Shown here: positions 53,027 through 64,000 of the stretch, one piece after another | Position numbering within the stretch: the stretch's first letter is position 1 | Layout: the number at the start of each line of letters is the position of its first letter | Assembly: GCA_947650365.1 (NCBI GenBank) | Contig: OX393555.1 | Location: forward strand, 84,387,995-84,451,994 | From: Chamaelirium japonicum | Taxonomy: Eukaryota > Streptophyta > Magnoliopsida > Liliales > Melanthiaceae | Direction of reading: 5' to 3' | DNA length: 64,000 nucleotides | The notes under the pieces: model-generated | Told to the model about the DNA's origin: nothing | Seen by the model: the letters and a program-made list of their open reading frames with translations, nothing else | Database searches by the model: none | Program-made: the position numbers and the translations under genes

Positions 53027-53234
53027 ACGAATGGATACATTCGTGTGAATGAATTAGAATGGATCGTACGAAAGAGTAAGAATGGATCGTACGAATGAAG
53101 TAGAATAGATTGTACGAATGAATTAGAATGGATCGTACGAATGAATTAGAATGGATTATATTAATGAATTAGAATGGATCGTACGAATGAATTAGAATGG
53201 ATACATTCGTGCGAATGAATTAGAATGGATCGTG
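53027..53234 (-). repeat. Short satellite block, - orientation
   Basis: About nine minus units between TTCGTACGAA and GTGCAC (53232-53237), both recurrent switches. Confidence 0.92.
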
Positions 53235-56200
53235 CACGAATGTATCCATTCTAATTCATTCGTACGATCCATTCTAATTCATTAATATGATCCATTCTAA
53301 TTCATTCGTACGATCCATTCTAATTCATATGCACAAAGGTATCCATTCTAATCCATTCGTAGGATCTATTCTAATCCATTCGTATGATCCATTCTAATTC
53401 ATTCGTACGATCCATTCTAATTCATTCGCTCGAATGTATCCATTCTAATCCATTCGTACGATCCATTCTAATTCATTCGCATGAATGTAACCATTCTAAT
53501 TCATTCATTTGATCCATTTTAATTCATTCATATGATCCATTGTAATTCATTCGTCCGATCCATTCTAATTCATTCGCACGAATGTAACCATTCTAATTCA
53601 TTCGTACGATCCATTCTAATTCATTCATACGATCCATTCTAATTCATTCGTAAGATCCATTCTAATTTATTCGTACGATCCATTCTAATTCATTCGTACG
53701 ATCCATTCTAATTCATTCGCACGAATGTATCCATTCTAGTTCATTCGTACGATCCATTCTAATTCATTCGCACGATCCATTCTAATTCATTCGTACGATC
53801 AATTCTAATTCATTCGCACGAATGTATCTATTCTAATTCATTCATACGATCCATTCTAATTCATTCGTACGATCCATTCTAATTCATTCGTACGATCCAT
53901 TCTAATTCATTCGTCCGATCCATTCTAATTCATTCGCACGAATGTATCCATTCCAGTTCATTTGTACGATCCATTCTATTTCATTCGTACGATCCGTTCT
54001 TACTCCTTCGTATGATCCATTCTAATTCATTCGGACGGATGTATCCATTCTAATTTATTCGTACGATCCATTCTAATTCATTCGTACGATCCATTCTAAT
54101 TCATTCGTACGATCCATTCTAATTCATTTGCACGAATGTATCCATTCTAATTCATTTGTACGATCCATTCTAATTCATTCGTACAATCCATTCTAATTCA
54201 TTCGTAAGATCCATTCTAATTCATTCGTACGATCCATTCTAATTCATTCGCACGAATGTATCCATTCTAATTCATTTGTACGATCCATTCTAATTCATTC
54301 GTACAATCCATTCTAATTCATTCGTAAGATCCATTCTAATTCATTCGTACGATCCATTCTAATTCATTCGCACGAATGTATCCATTCTAGTTCGTTCGTA
54401 CGATCCATTCTAATTCATTCGTACGATCCATTCTAATTCATTCGCACGATCCATTCTAATTCATTCGTACGATCAATTCTAATTCATTCGCACAAATGTA
54501 TCCATTCTAATTCATTCGTACGATCCATTCTAATTCATTCGTACAATCCATTCTAATTCTTTCACACGATCCATTCTAATTCATTCGTAGGATCCATTCT
54601 AATTCATTCGTACAATCTATTCTATTTCATTCGTACGATCCATTCTTACTCATTCGTATGATCCATTCTAATTCATTCGCACGAATGTATCCATTCTAAT
54701 TCATTCGTACGAATCCATTCTAATTCATTCGTACAATCCATTCTATTTCATTCGTACGATCCATTCTTACTCATTCGTACGATCTATCTAATTCATTCGT
54801 AAGATCCATTCTAATTCATTCCTACGATCCATTCTAATTCATTCGCACGATCCATTCAAATTCATTCATACAATCCATTCTAATTCTTTCCGTACGATCC
54901 ATCCTAATTCATTCGCTCGAATGTATCCATTCTAATCCATTCGTACGACCCATTCTAATCCATTCGTACGATCCATTCTAATTCATTCGCATGAATGTAA
55001 CCATTCTAATTCATTCATTTCATCCATTCTAATTCATTCGTACAATCCATTCTAATTCATTCGTCCGATCCATTCTAATTCATTCGCACGAATGTATCCA
55101 TTCTAAACTTTTCATACGATCCATTCTAATTTATTCGTACGATCCATTCTAATTCATTCGTAAGATCCATTCTAATTCATTCGTACGATCCATTCTAATC
55201 CATTCTAATTTATTCGTACGATCCATTCTAATTCCTTCGTACGATCCATTCTAATTCCTTCGTACGATCCATTCTATTTCATTCGTATGATCCATTCTAA
55301 TTAATTCGTACGATCCATTCTAATTCATTAGCACAATCCATTCTAATTCATTCGTACGATCCATTCGAATTCATTCGCACGATCCATTCTAATTCATTCA
55401 TAGGATCCATTCTAATTCATTCATACGATCTATTCTAATTCTTTTGCACGAATGTATCCATTCTAATTCATTCGCACGAATGTATCCATTCTAATTCATT
55501 CGCACGAATCAATTCTAATTCATTCATACAATCTATTCTATTTCATTCGTACGATCCATTCTAGTTCATTCGTACGATCCATTCTAATTCATTCGTACGA
55601 TCCATTCTAATTCATTCGTATGATCCATTCTAATTAATTCGTATGATCCAGTCTAATTCATTCGTACGATCCATTCTAATTCATTCATACAATCCATTCT
55701 AATTGATTCGCACGAATGTATCCATTCTAATTAATTCGTACGATCCATTCTTATTCATTCGTATGATCCATTCTTATTCATTCGCACGATCCAGTCTAAT
55801 GGATTCGCACGATCCATTCTAATTCAGTCACACGAATGTATCCATTCTAATTCATTCATACGATCCATTCTAATTCATTCGTACGATCCATTCTAATTCA
55901 TTCGCACAAATGTATCCATTCTAATTCATTCGTACGATCCATTCTAATTCATTCGTACGATCAGTTCTAATTCATTCACAAAATCTATTCTAATTCATTC
56001 GTACGATCCATTCTAATTCATTCGCACGATCCATTCTAATTCATTCGTACGATCCATTCTAATTCATTCGTACGATCCATTCTAATTCTTTCACACGATC
56101 CATTCTAATTCATTCGTACGATCCATTCTAATTCATTTGCACGATCCATTCTAATTCATTCGTACGATCCATTCTAATTCATTCATACGATCCATTCTAA

Positions 56201-57087
56201 TTCATTCGTACGATCCATTCTAATTCATTCGCACAAATGAAACCATTCTAATTCATTCGTACGATCCATTCTAATTCATTCGCACGATCCTTTCTAATTC
56301 ATTCGTACAATCCATTCTAATTCATTCGTATGATCCATTCTAATTCATTCGTACGATCCATTCTAATTCATTTGTACGATCAGTTCTGATTCATTCACAA
56401 AATCTATTCTAATTCATTCGTACGATCCATTCTAATTCATTCGCACGATCCATTCTAATTCATTCGTACGATCCATTCTAATTCTTTCACACGATCCATT
56501 CTAATTCATTCGTATTATCCATTCTAATTCATTCGCACGATCCATTCTAATTCATTCGTACGATCCATTCTAATTCATTCATGCGATCCATTCTAATTCA
56601 TTCGTACGATCCATTCTAATTCATTCGCACAAATATATCCATTCTAATTCATTCGTACGATCCATTCTAATTCATTCGCACGATCCATTCTAATTCATTC
56701 GTACGATCCATTTTAATTCATTCGTACGATCCATTCTAATTCATTCGTATGATCCATTCTAATTAATTCGTATGATCCATTCTAATTCATTCGTACGATC
56801 CATTCTAATTCATTCATACAATCCATTCTAATTCATTCGCACGAATGTATCCATTCTAATTAATTCGTACGATCCATTCTAATTCATTCGTATGATCTAT
56901 TCTTATTCATTCGCACGATCCAGTCTAATTGATTCGCACGATCCATTCTAATTCATTCGCACGAATGTATCCATTCTAATTCATTCGTACTATCCATTCT
57001 AATTCATTAATATGATCCATTCTAATTCATTCGTACGATCCATTCTAATTCATATGCACAAAGGTATCCATTCTAATTCATTCGCAC
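53235..57087 (+). repeat. Longest + satellite block
   Basis: About 3.85 kb in one direction. It contains a nearly perfect 120-bp tandem duplication (54121-54360), a third CTAAACT-type copy near 55104, and a repeat spaced about 400 bp (55962 and 56381). It ends at GCACGAAAGAATTAG, repeated at 63612. Confidence 0.93.
54121..54360 (+). repeat. 120-bp tandem duplication
   Basis: 54121-54240 and 54241-54360 differ at about one base. The unit is four 23-bp monomers plus one 28-bp monomer. A third copy starts at 54361 but diverges. Confidence 0.92.
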
Positions 57088-57999
57088 GAAAGAATTAGAA
57101 CGGATTGTATGAAAGAATTAGAATGGATTGTATGAATGAATTAGAATGGATCGTACGAATGAATTAGAATGGATCGTACGAATAAATTAGAATGGATACA
57201 TTCGTCCGAATGAATTAGAATGGATCATACGAATGAGTAAGAATGGATCGTACGAATGAAATAGAATGGATTGTGCGAATGAATTAGAATGGACCGTACG
57301 AATGAATTAGAATGGATACATTCGTGCGAATGAATTAGAATGGATCGGACGAATGAATTAGAATGGATCGTACGAATGAATTAGAATGGATCGTACGAAT
57401 GAATTAGAATGGATTGTACGAATAAATTAGAATGGATACATTCGTCCGAATGAATTAGAATGGATCATACGAATGAGTAAGAATGGATCGCACGAATGAA
57501 ATAAAATAGATTGTACGAATGAATTAGAATGGATCCTACGAATGAGTTAGAATGGATCATGTGAAAGAATTAGAATGGATTGTATGAATGAATTAGAATG
57601 GATCGTATGAATGAATTAGAATGGATCGTGCGAATGAATTAGAATGGATCGTACGAATGAATTAGAATGGATACATTCGTGCGAATGAATTAGAATGGAT
57701 CATACGAATGAGTAAGAATGGATCGTACGAATGAAATAGAATGGATTATACAAATGAATTAGAATGGATACATTCGTGCGAATGAATTAGAATGGATCGT
57801 ATGTACGAATGAATTAGAATGGATACATTCGTGCGAATGAATTATAATGGATCGTACGAATGAATTAGAATGGATCGTGCGAATGAATTAGAATGGATCG
57901 TATGAATGAATTAGAATGGATCATACGAATGAACTAGAATGGATACATTCGTGTGAATGAATTAGAATGGATCATACGAATGAATTAGAATGGATCGTA
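57088..57999 (-). repeat. Satellite block, - orientation
   Basis: Minus monomers with a CGTATGTACG unit near 57799, a third copy of the marker at 15429 and 35373. Confidence 0.92.
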
Positions 58000-58015
58000 C
58001 GTATGATCTATTCTA
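58000..58015 (+). repeat. Tiny + insert in - array
   Basis: GTATGATCTATTCTAA, less than a monomer, between minus units. Edges are uncertain by a few bases. Confidence 0.8.
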
Positions 58016-58149
58016 ATGGATACATTTGTGCGAATGAATCTAAATGGATTGTATGAATGAATTACAATGGATTGTACGAAGGAATTAGAATGGATCATAC
58101 GAATGAATTAGAATGGATCGTGCTAATGAATTAGAATTGATCGAACGAA
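58016..58149 (-). repeat. Short satellite block, - orientation
   Basis: Five or six minus units ending GATCGAACGAATTC. The right flank is the standard GAATTC switch but the left monomer differs from all other copies. Confidence 0.91.
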
Positions 58150-60025
58150 TTCATTCTAATTCATTCATACAATCCATTCTAATTCTTTCACAAGATCCAT
58201 TCTAATTCATTCGTACGATCCATTCTTACTCATTGGTACGATCCATTCTAATTCATTCGCACGAATGTATCCATTCTAATTCATTCGTACGAATCCATTC
58301 TAATTCATTCGTACAATCTATTCTATTCCATTCTAATTCATTCGTACGATCCATTTTTACTCATTCGTACGATCCATTCTAATTCATTCGTACGATCCAT
58401 TCTTATTTATTCTTACTCATTCGTATGATCCATTCTAATTCATTCGGACGAATGTATCCATTCTAATTTATTCGTACGATCCATTCTAATTCATTCGTAC
58501 GATCCATTCTAATTCATTCGTAAGATCCATTCTAATTCACTCGTACGATCCATTCTAATTCATTCGTATGATCCATTCTAATTCATTCGTACGATCCATT
58601 CTAATTCATTCGTACGATCCATTCTAATTAATTCATACGATCTATTCTAATTCATTCATTCGTATGATCCATTCTAATACATTCGTACGATTCATACTAA
58701 TTCATTCGCACGATCCATTCTAATTCATTCGTATGATCCATTCTTATTCATTCATACGATCCATTCTAATTCTTTCACACGATCCATTCTAATTCATTCG
58801 TACGATCCATTCTAATTCATTCGTACGATCTATTCTAATTCATTCGTACGATCCATTCTAATTCATTCGTACGATCCATTCTAATTCCTTCGTACGATCC
58901 ATTCTAATTCATTCATACAATCCATTCTAATTCTTTCATATGATCCATTATAATTCAATCGCATGAATGTATCCATTCTAATTCATTCGCACGATCTATT
59001 CTAATTCATTCATACAATCCATTCTAATTCTTTCACACGATCCATTCTAATTCATTCGTACGATCCATTCTAATTCATTCGCACAATCCATTCTAATTCA
59101 TTCGTACGATCTATTCTTACTCATTCGTACGATCCATTCTAATTCTTTCATACAATCCATTCTAATTCATTCCGTACGATCCATTCTAATTCACTCATAC
59201 AATCCATTCTAATTCAATCATAGGATCCATTCTAATTCATTCATACGATCTATTCTAATTCTTTCGCACGAATGTATCCATTCTAATTCATTCGCACGAA
59301 TGTATCCATTCTAATTCATTCGCACGAATGTATCCATTCTAATTCATTCGTACGATCCATTCTAATTCATTCATAGGATCCATTCTAATTCATTCATACA
59401 ATCCATTCTAATTCATTCGCTCGAATGTATCCATTCTAATCCATTCGTACGATCCATTCTAATCCATTAGTACGATCCATTCTAATTCATTCGCATGAAT
59501 GTAACCATTCTAATTTATTCATACGATCCATTCTAAGTCATTCGTACGATCCATTCTAATTCATTCGTACGATCCATTCTAATTCATTCGTACGATCTAT
59601 TCTAATTCATTCGCACGAATGTATTCATTCTAGTTCATTCGTACGATCCATTCTAAATCATTCGTACGATACATTCTAATTCATTCATACAATCCATTCT
59701 AATTCTTTCACACGATCCATTCTAATTCATTCGTACGATCCATTCTAATTCATTCGTACGATCCATTCTAATTCATTCGTACGATCCATTCTAATTTATT
59801 CGTAAGATCCATTCTAATTCATTCGTACGATCCATTCTAATTCATTCGTACGATCCATTCTAATTCCTTCGAACGAATGTATCCATTCTAGTTCATTCGT
59901 ACGATCCATTCTAATTCATTCGTACGATCCATTCTAATTCATTCGCACGATCCATTCTAATTCATTCGTACAATCCATTCTATTTCATTCGTACGATCCA
60001 TTCTTACTCATTCGTATGATCCATT
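58150..60025 (+). repeat. Satellite block, + orientation
   Basis: About 1.9 kb of plus monomers with truncated units near 58320, 58410 and 58650. It ends at CATTATGGATAC. Confidence 0.92.
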
Positions 60026-60232
60026 ATGGATACATTCGTTTCGTGCGAATGAATTAGAATGGATCATACGAATGAGTAAGAATGGATCGTACGAATGAAA
60101 TAGAATGGATTGTGCGAATGAATTAGAATGGATCATAGAATGGATCAGAATAGATCGTGTGAAAGAATTAGAATGGATCGTATGAATGAATTAGAATGGA
60201 TCGTGCGAATGACTTCGAATGGATCGTACGAA
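60026..60232 (-). repeat. Short satellite block, - orientation
   Basis: Starts with a 28-bp unit holding four to five extra bases (CATTCGTTTCGTGCG) that other copies lack, then truncated units near 60135. It ends at GAATTC 60230-60235. Confidence 0.92.
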
Positions 60233-60403
60233 TTCATTCTAATTCATTCATACAATCCATTCTAATTCTTTCACACGATCTATTCTGATCCATTCTACGA
60301 TCCATTCTAATTCATTCGCACAATCCATTCTATTTCATTCGTACGATCCATTCTTACTCATTCGTATGATCCACTCTAATTCATAAGCATGAATGTATCC
60401 ATA
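60233..60403 (+). repeat. Short satellite block, + orientation
   Basis: About seven plus units beginning with the GAATTC right flank, with deletions near 60285. It ends at CCATAATGGATG. Confidence 0.91.
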
Positions 60404-61248
60404 ATGGATGATACGAATGAGTAAGAATGGATCGTACGAATGAAATACGTACGAATGAATTAGAATGGATCGTACGAATGACCTAGAATGGATCGTACGA
60501 ATGAAATAGAATAGATTGTACGAATGAATTAGAATGGATTCGTACGAATGAATTAGAATGGATACATTCGTGCGAATGAATTAGAATGGATACATTCGTG
60601 CGAAAGAATTAGAATAGATCGTATGAATGAATTAGAATGGATCCTATGAATGAATTAGAATGGATCGTGCGAATGAATTAGAATGGATCGTACGAATGAA
60701 TTAGAATAGATCATATGAATGAATTAGAATGGATGTACGAAGGAATTAGAATGGATCGTACGAATGAATTAGAATGGATATATTCGTGCAAATGAATTAG
60801 AATGGATCGTGCGACTGAATTAGAATGGATCGTACGAATGAATTAGAATGAATCGTACGAATGAATTAGAATGGATCTTACGAATGAATTAGAATGGATC
60901 GTACGAATGAATTAGAATGGATCGTACGAATTAATTAGAATGGATACATTCGTGCGAATGAATTAGAATGGATCAGACGAATGAATTAGAATGGATCGTA
61001 CGAATGAATTAGAATGGATCAAATGAATGAATTAGAATGGTTGCATTCATGCGAATGAATTAGAATGGATCGTACGAATGAATTAGAATGGATCGTATGA
61101 ATGAATTAGAATGGATCGTACGAATGAATTAGAATGGATCAAATGAATGAATTAGAATGGTTACATTCATGCGAATGAATTAGAATGGATCGTACGAATG
61201 GATTAGAATGGATCGTACGAATGGATTAGAATGGATACATTCGAGCGT
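60404..61248 (-). repeat. Satellite block, - orientation
   Basis: Minus monomers with a 120-bp spaced duplication around GATCAAATG units (61021 and 61141). It ends in CGTACG 61246-61251. Confidence 0.92.
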
Positions 61249-62370
61249 ACGATCCATTCTAATTCATTCGTCCGATCCATTCTAATTCATTCGCACGAAT
61301 GTATCCATTCTAATTCATTCGTACGATCCATTCTAATTCATTCGTACGATCCATTCTAATTCATTCGTAAGATCCATTCTAATTCATTCGTACGATCTAT
61401 TCTAATTCATTCGTACGATCCATTCTAATTCATTCGCACGAATGTATCCATTCTAGTTCATTCGTACGATCCATTCGAATTCATTCGTACGATCCATTCT
61501 AATTCATTCGCACGATCCATTCTAATTCATTCATACGATCCATTCTAATTCATTCGTACGATCCATTCTAATTCATTCGCACAAATGTATTCATTCTAAT
61601 TCATTCGTACGATCCATTCTAATTCATTCGCACGATCCATTCTAATTCATTCGTACGATCCATTCTAATTCTTTCACACGATCCATTCTAATTCATTCAT
61701 ACGATCCATTCTAATTCATTTGCACGATCCATTCTAATTCATTCGTACGATCCATTCTAATTCATTCCTACGATCCATTCTAATTCATTCGTACGATCCA
61801 TTCTAATTCATTCGCACAAATGTATCCATTCTAATTCATTCGTACGATCCATTCTAATTCATTCGCACGATCCTTTCTAATTCATTCGTACGATCCATTC
61901 TAATTCATTCGTACGATCCATTCTAATTCATTCGTATGATCCATTCTAATTAATTCGTACGATCCATTCTAATTCATTCCCACGAATGTATGCATTCTAA
62001 TTCATTCGTACAATCCATTCTATTTCATTCGTACGATCCATTCTTGCTCATTCGTATGATCCATTCTAATACATTCGTACGATTCATGCTATTTCATTCG
62101 CACGATCCAATCTAATTCATTCGTACGATCCATTCTTATTCATTCATACGATCAATTCTAATTCATTCGCACAATCCATTCTAATCCATTCTAATCCATT
62201 CTAATTCATATGTAAGATCCATTCTAATTCATTCGTACGATCCATTCTAATTCATTCATACAATCCATTCTAATTCTTTCACACGATCCATTCTAATTCT
62301 TTCGTACGATCCATTCTAAATCATTCGTGCAATCCATTCTATTTCATTCGTACGATCAATTCTAATTCAT
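61249..62370 (+). repeat. Satellite block, + orientation
   Basis: Plus monomers including a tripled CCATTCTAAT piece near 62175-62205. It ends at CTAATTCATTAGAATGG. Confidence 0.92.
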
Positions 62371-63113
62371 TAGAATGGATCGTACGAATGAATTAGAATG
62401 GATCATATTAATGAATTAGAATGGATCATACGAATGAATTACAATGGATCGTACGAACGAATTAGAATGGATCGTACGAAGGAATTAGAATGGATCGTAC
62501 GAATGAATTAGAATGGATATATTCATGCAAATGAATTAGAATGGATCGTATGAATGAATTAGAATGGATCGTACTAATGAATTAGAATGGATATATTCGT
62601 GCAAATGAATTAGAATGGATCGTATGAATGTATTAGAATGGATCGTATGAGTGAATTAGAATGGATCGTACGAATGAATTAGAATGGATCGTACGAATGA
62701 ATTAGAATGGATCGTGTGAAAGAATTAGAATGGATTGTATGAATGAATTAGAATAGATCGTATGAATGAATTAGAATGGATCATACGAATGAATTAGAAT
62801 GGATCGTACGAATGAATTTGAATGGATACATTTGTGCGAATGAATCTAAATGGATTGTATGAATGAATTACAATGGATCGTACGAATGAATTAGAATGGA
62901 TCGTACGAATGAATTAGAATAGCTCATACGAATAAATTAGAATGAATCGTATGAATGAATTAGAATGGTTACATTCGTGCGAATGAATTAGAATAGATCG
63001 TACGAATGAATTAGAATGGATCGTACAAATAAATTAGAATGGATCGTGGGAATGAATTAGAATGGATCGTACGAATGAATTAGAATGGATCCACCGAATC
63101 AGTTAGAATGGAT
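62371..63113 (-). repeat. Satellite block, - orientation
   Basis: Minus monomers with the AGCTCATACG, GTGGGAATG, CCACCGAATC series (third copy of 22330-22520 and 47410-47600). It ends at GGATCATTCTAATTC. Confidence 0.92.
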
Positions 63114-63612
63114 CATTCTAATTCATTCGTACGATCCATTCTAATTCATTCGCACAAATGTATCCATTCTAATTCATTCGTACGATCCATTCTAATTCAT
63201 TCGCACGATCCATTCTAATTCATTCGTACGATCCATTCTAATTCATTCGTACGATCCATTCTAATTCATTCGTATGATCCATTCTAATTAATTCGTATGA
63301 TCCATTCTAATTCATTCGTACGATCCATTCTAATTCATTCATACAATCCATTCTAATTCATTCGCACGAATGTATCCATTCTAATTAATTCGTACGATCC
63401 ATTCTAATTCATTCGTATGATCTATTCTTATTCATTCGCACGATCAAGTCTAATTGATTCGCACGATCCATTCTAATTCATTCGCACGAATGTATCCATT
63501 CTAATTCATTCGTACGATCCATTCTAATTCATTAATATGATCCATTCTAATTCATTCGTACGATCCATTCTAATTCATATGCACAAAGGTATCCATTCTA
63601 ATTCATTTGCAC
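63114..63612 (+). repeat. Satellite block, + orientation
   Basis: Duplicate of about 56590-57087 at an offset of 6525 bp, measured at the AAGGTATCC unit (57061 and 63586), including the shared right-hand switch. Confidence 0.93.
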
Positions 63613-63927
63613 GAAAGAATTAGAATGGATTGTATGAAAGAATTAGAATGGATCGTGAGAATGAATTAGAATGGATCGTACGAAGGAATTAGAATGGATC
63701 GTACGAAGGAATTAGAATGGATCATACGAATGAGTAAGAATGGATCGTAAGAATGGATCGTACGAATGAAATAGAATAGATTGTACGAATGAATTAGAAT
63801 GGATCCTACGAATGAATTAGAATGGATCGTGTGAAAGAATTAGAATGGATTGTATGAATGAATTGGAAGGGATCGTATGAATGAATTAGAATGGTTCGTG
63901 CGAATGAATTAGAATGGATCGTACGAA
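63613..63927 (-). repeat. Satellite block, - orientation
   Basis: Minus monomers ending at GAATTC 63925-63930 with the standard flanks. Confidence 0.92.
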
Positions 63928-64000
63928 TTCATTCTAATTCATTCATACAATCCATTCTAATTCTTTCACACGATCCATTCTAATTCATTCGTACGTTCCA
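63928..64000 (+). repeat. Satellite block, + orientation, cut by window end
   Basis: Standard right flank of the GAATTC switch (TCATACAATCC, then a CTTTCACACG unit), leaving the window in + orientation. Confidence 0.92.

Larger units (their letters stand above)
47133..64000. repeat. 23-bp satellite array, right part
   Basis: The same satellite resumes directly after the solo LTR, in the same orientation and monomer phase as before it, and runs to the end of the window. It has the same 23-bp and 28-bp units, the same variant types and the same recurrent switch junctions as the left part. No gene or unique sequence is present. Confidence 0.97.

Noticed and set aside
3113-63930. GAATTC junctions as EcoRI cloning joins or chimeric clones
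   Set aside because: The flanks recur identically for several monomers, the site is mutated in three copies (GAAGTC, GAATTT twice), and it occurs in both orientations, as expected for old duplicated junctions. An assembly check is still given in the findings.
1-64000. CRISPR-like array, since units are 23-28 bp
   Set aside because: Units abut with no unique spacers, orientation flips, and there are no cas genes; this is a satellite.
1-64000. Human-type satellite II/III, because of repeated CATTC/GAATG
   Set aside because: Those are built from degenerate 5-bp CATTC units. Here the period is a firm 23 bp with a CGTACG link, and the LTR is plant-like in its TATA and leader.
1-64000. Functional centromere
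   Set aside because: Dyad-rich satellites can be centromeric, but nothing in the sequence alone shows it; centromeric histone ChIP data would be needed.
1-64000. Telomere repeats, rRNA or tRNA genes
   Set aside because: No TTTAGGG-type runs or recognisable RNA gene sequences were seen on either strand.

Overview
This 64-kb window is almost entirely one satellite DNA and contains no gene I can support. The monomer is 23 bp: a core CCATTCTAATTCATTCG plus a link TACGAT (a consensus copy lies at 378-400). A common 28-bp form has five extra bases (ATGTA) between the GA and TCC of the link/core boundary (example 13445-13472) and is usually preceded by CGCAC instead of CGTAC. The only other sequence is a 796-bp solo LTR at 46337-47132. 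Solo LTR, CT-rich leader and satellite composition suggest a nuclear genome, probably a land plant, in heterochromatin. That is an inference; I do not recognise the satellite family or the species.

Layout: the array does not run in one direction. Reading by eye, I find 76 changes of orientation, giving blocks of 16 bp to about 4.2 kb. In the features, '+' means the C-rich core reads on the given strand and '-' means its complement does. Summed by hand, + blocks total about 32.7 kb and - blocks about 30.5 kb, close to balance. The longest blocks are 29603-33818 (-) and 53235-57087 (+). Block edges are accurate to a few bases, because many switches sit inside self-complementary sequence such as CGTACG, TTCGTACGAA, GAATTC, GTGCAC or GATCGTAC.

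Higher-order structure: many switch points are the same junction seen again with the same flanks. Several multi-kb stretches recur about 16.5-21.1 kb apart with offsets constant to the base over hundreds of bases or changing by whole monomers. Some junctions also occur as reverse complements, so the duplications are both direct and inverted. Younger local tandem duplications (51, 120, 267, 355 and about 400 bp) lie on top.

The solo LTR starts TGTGGG, ends CCCACA, and is flanked by GATCT and GATCG. It has six 43-bp GC-rich repeats in its upstream part, a TATA box at 46736-46743, a CT-rich leader and a TGACGTCA motif. Satellite follows directly, with no primer-binding site or internal region. 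Its promoter points into satellite that soon switches orientation, so any read-through RNA could fold into long hairpins. No rRNA, tRNA, CRISPR array or protein-coding gene was seen; open frames in the satellite and in the 43-bp repeats are by-products of periodicity.
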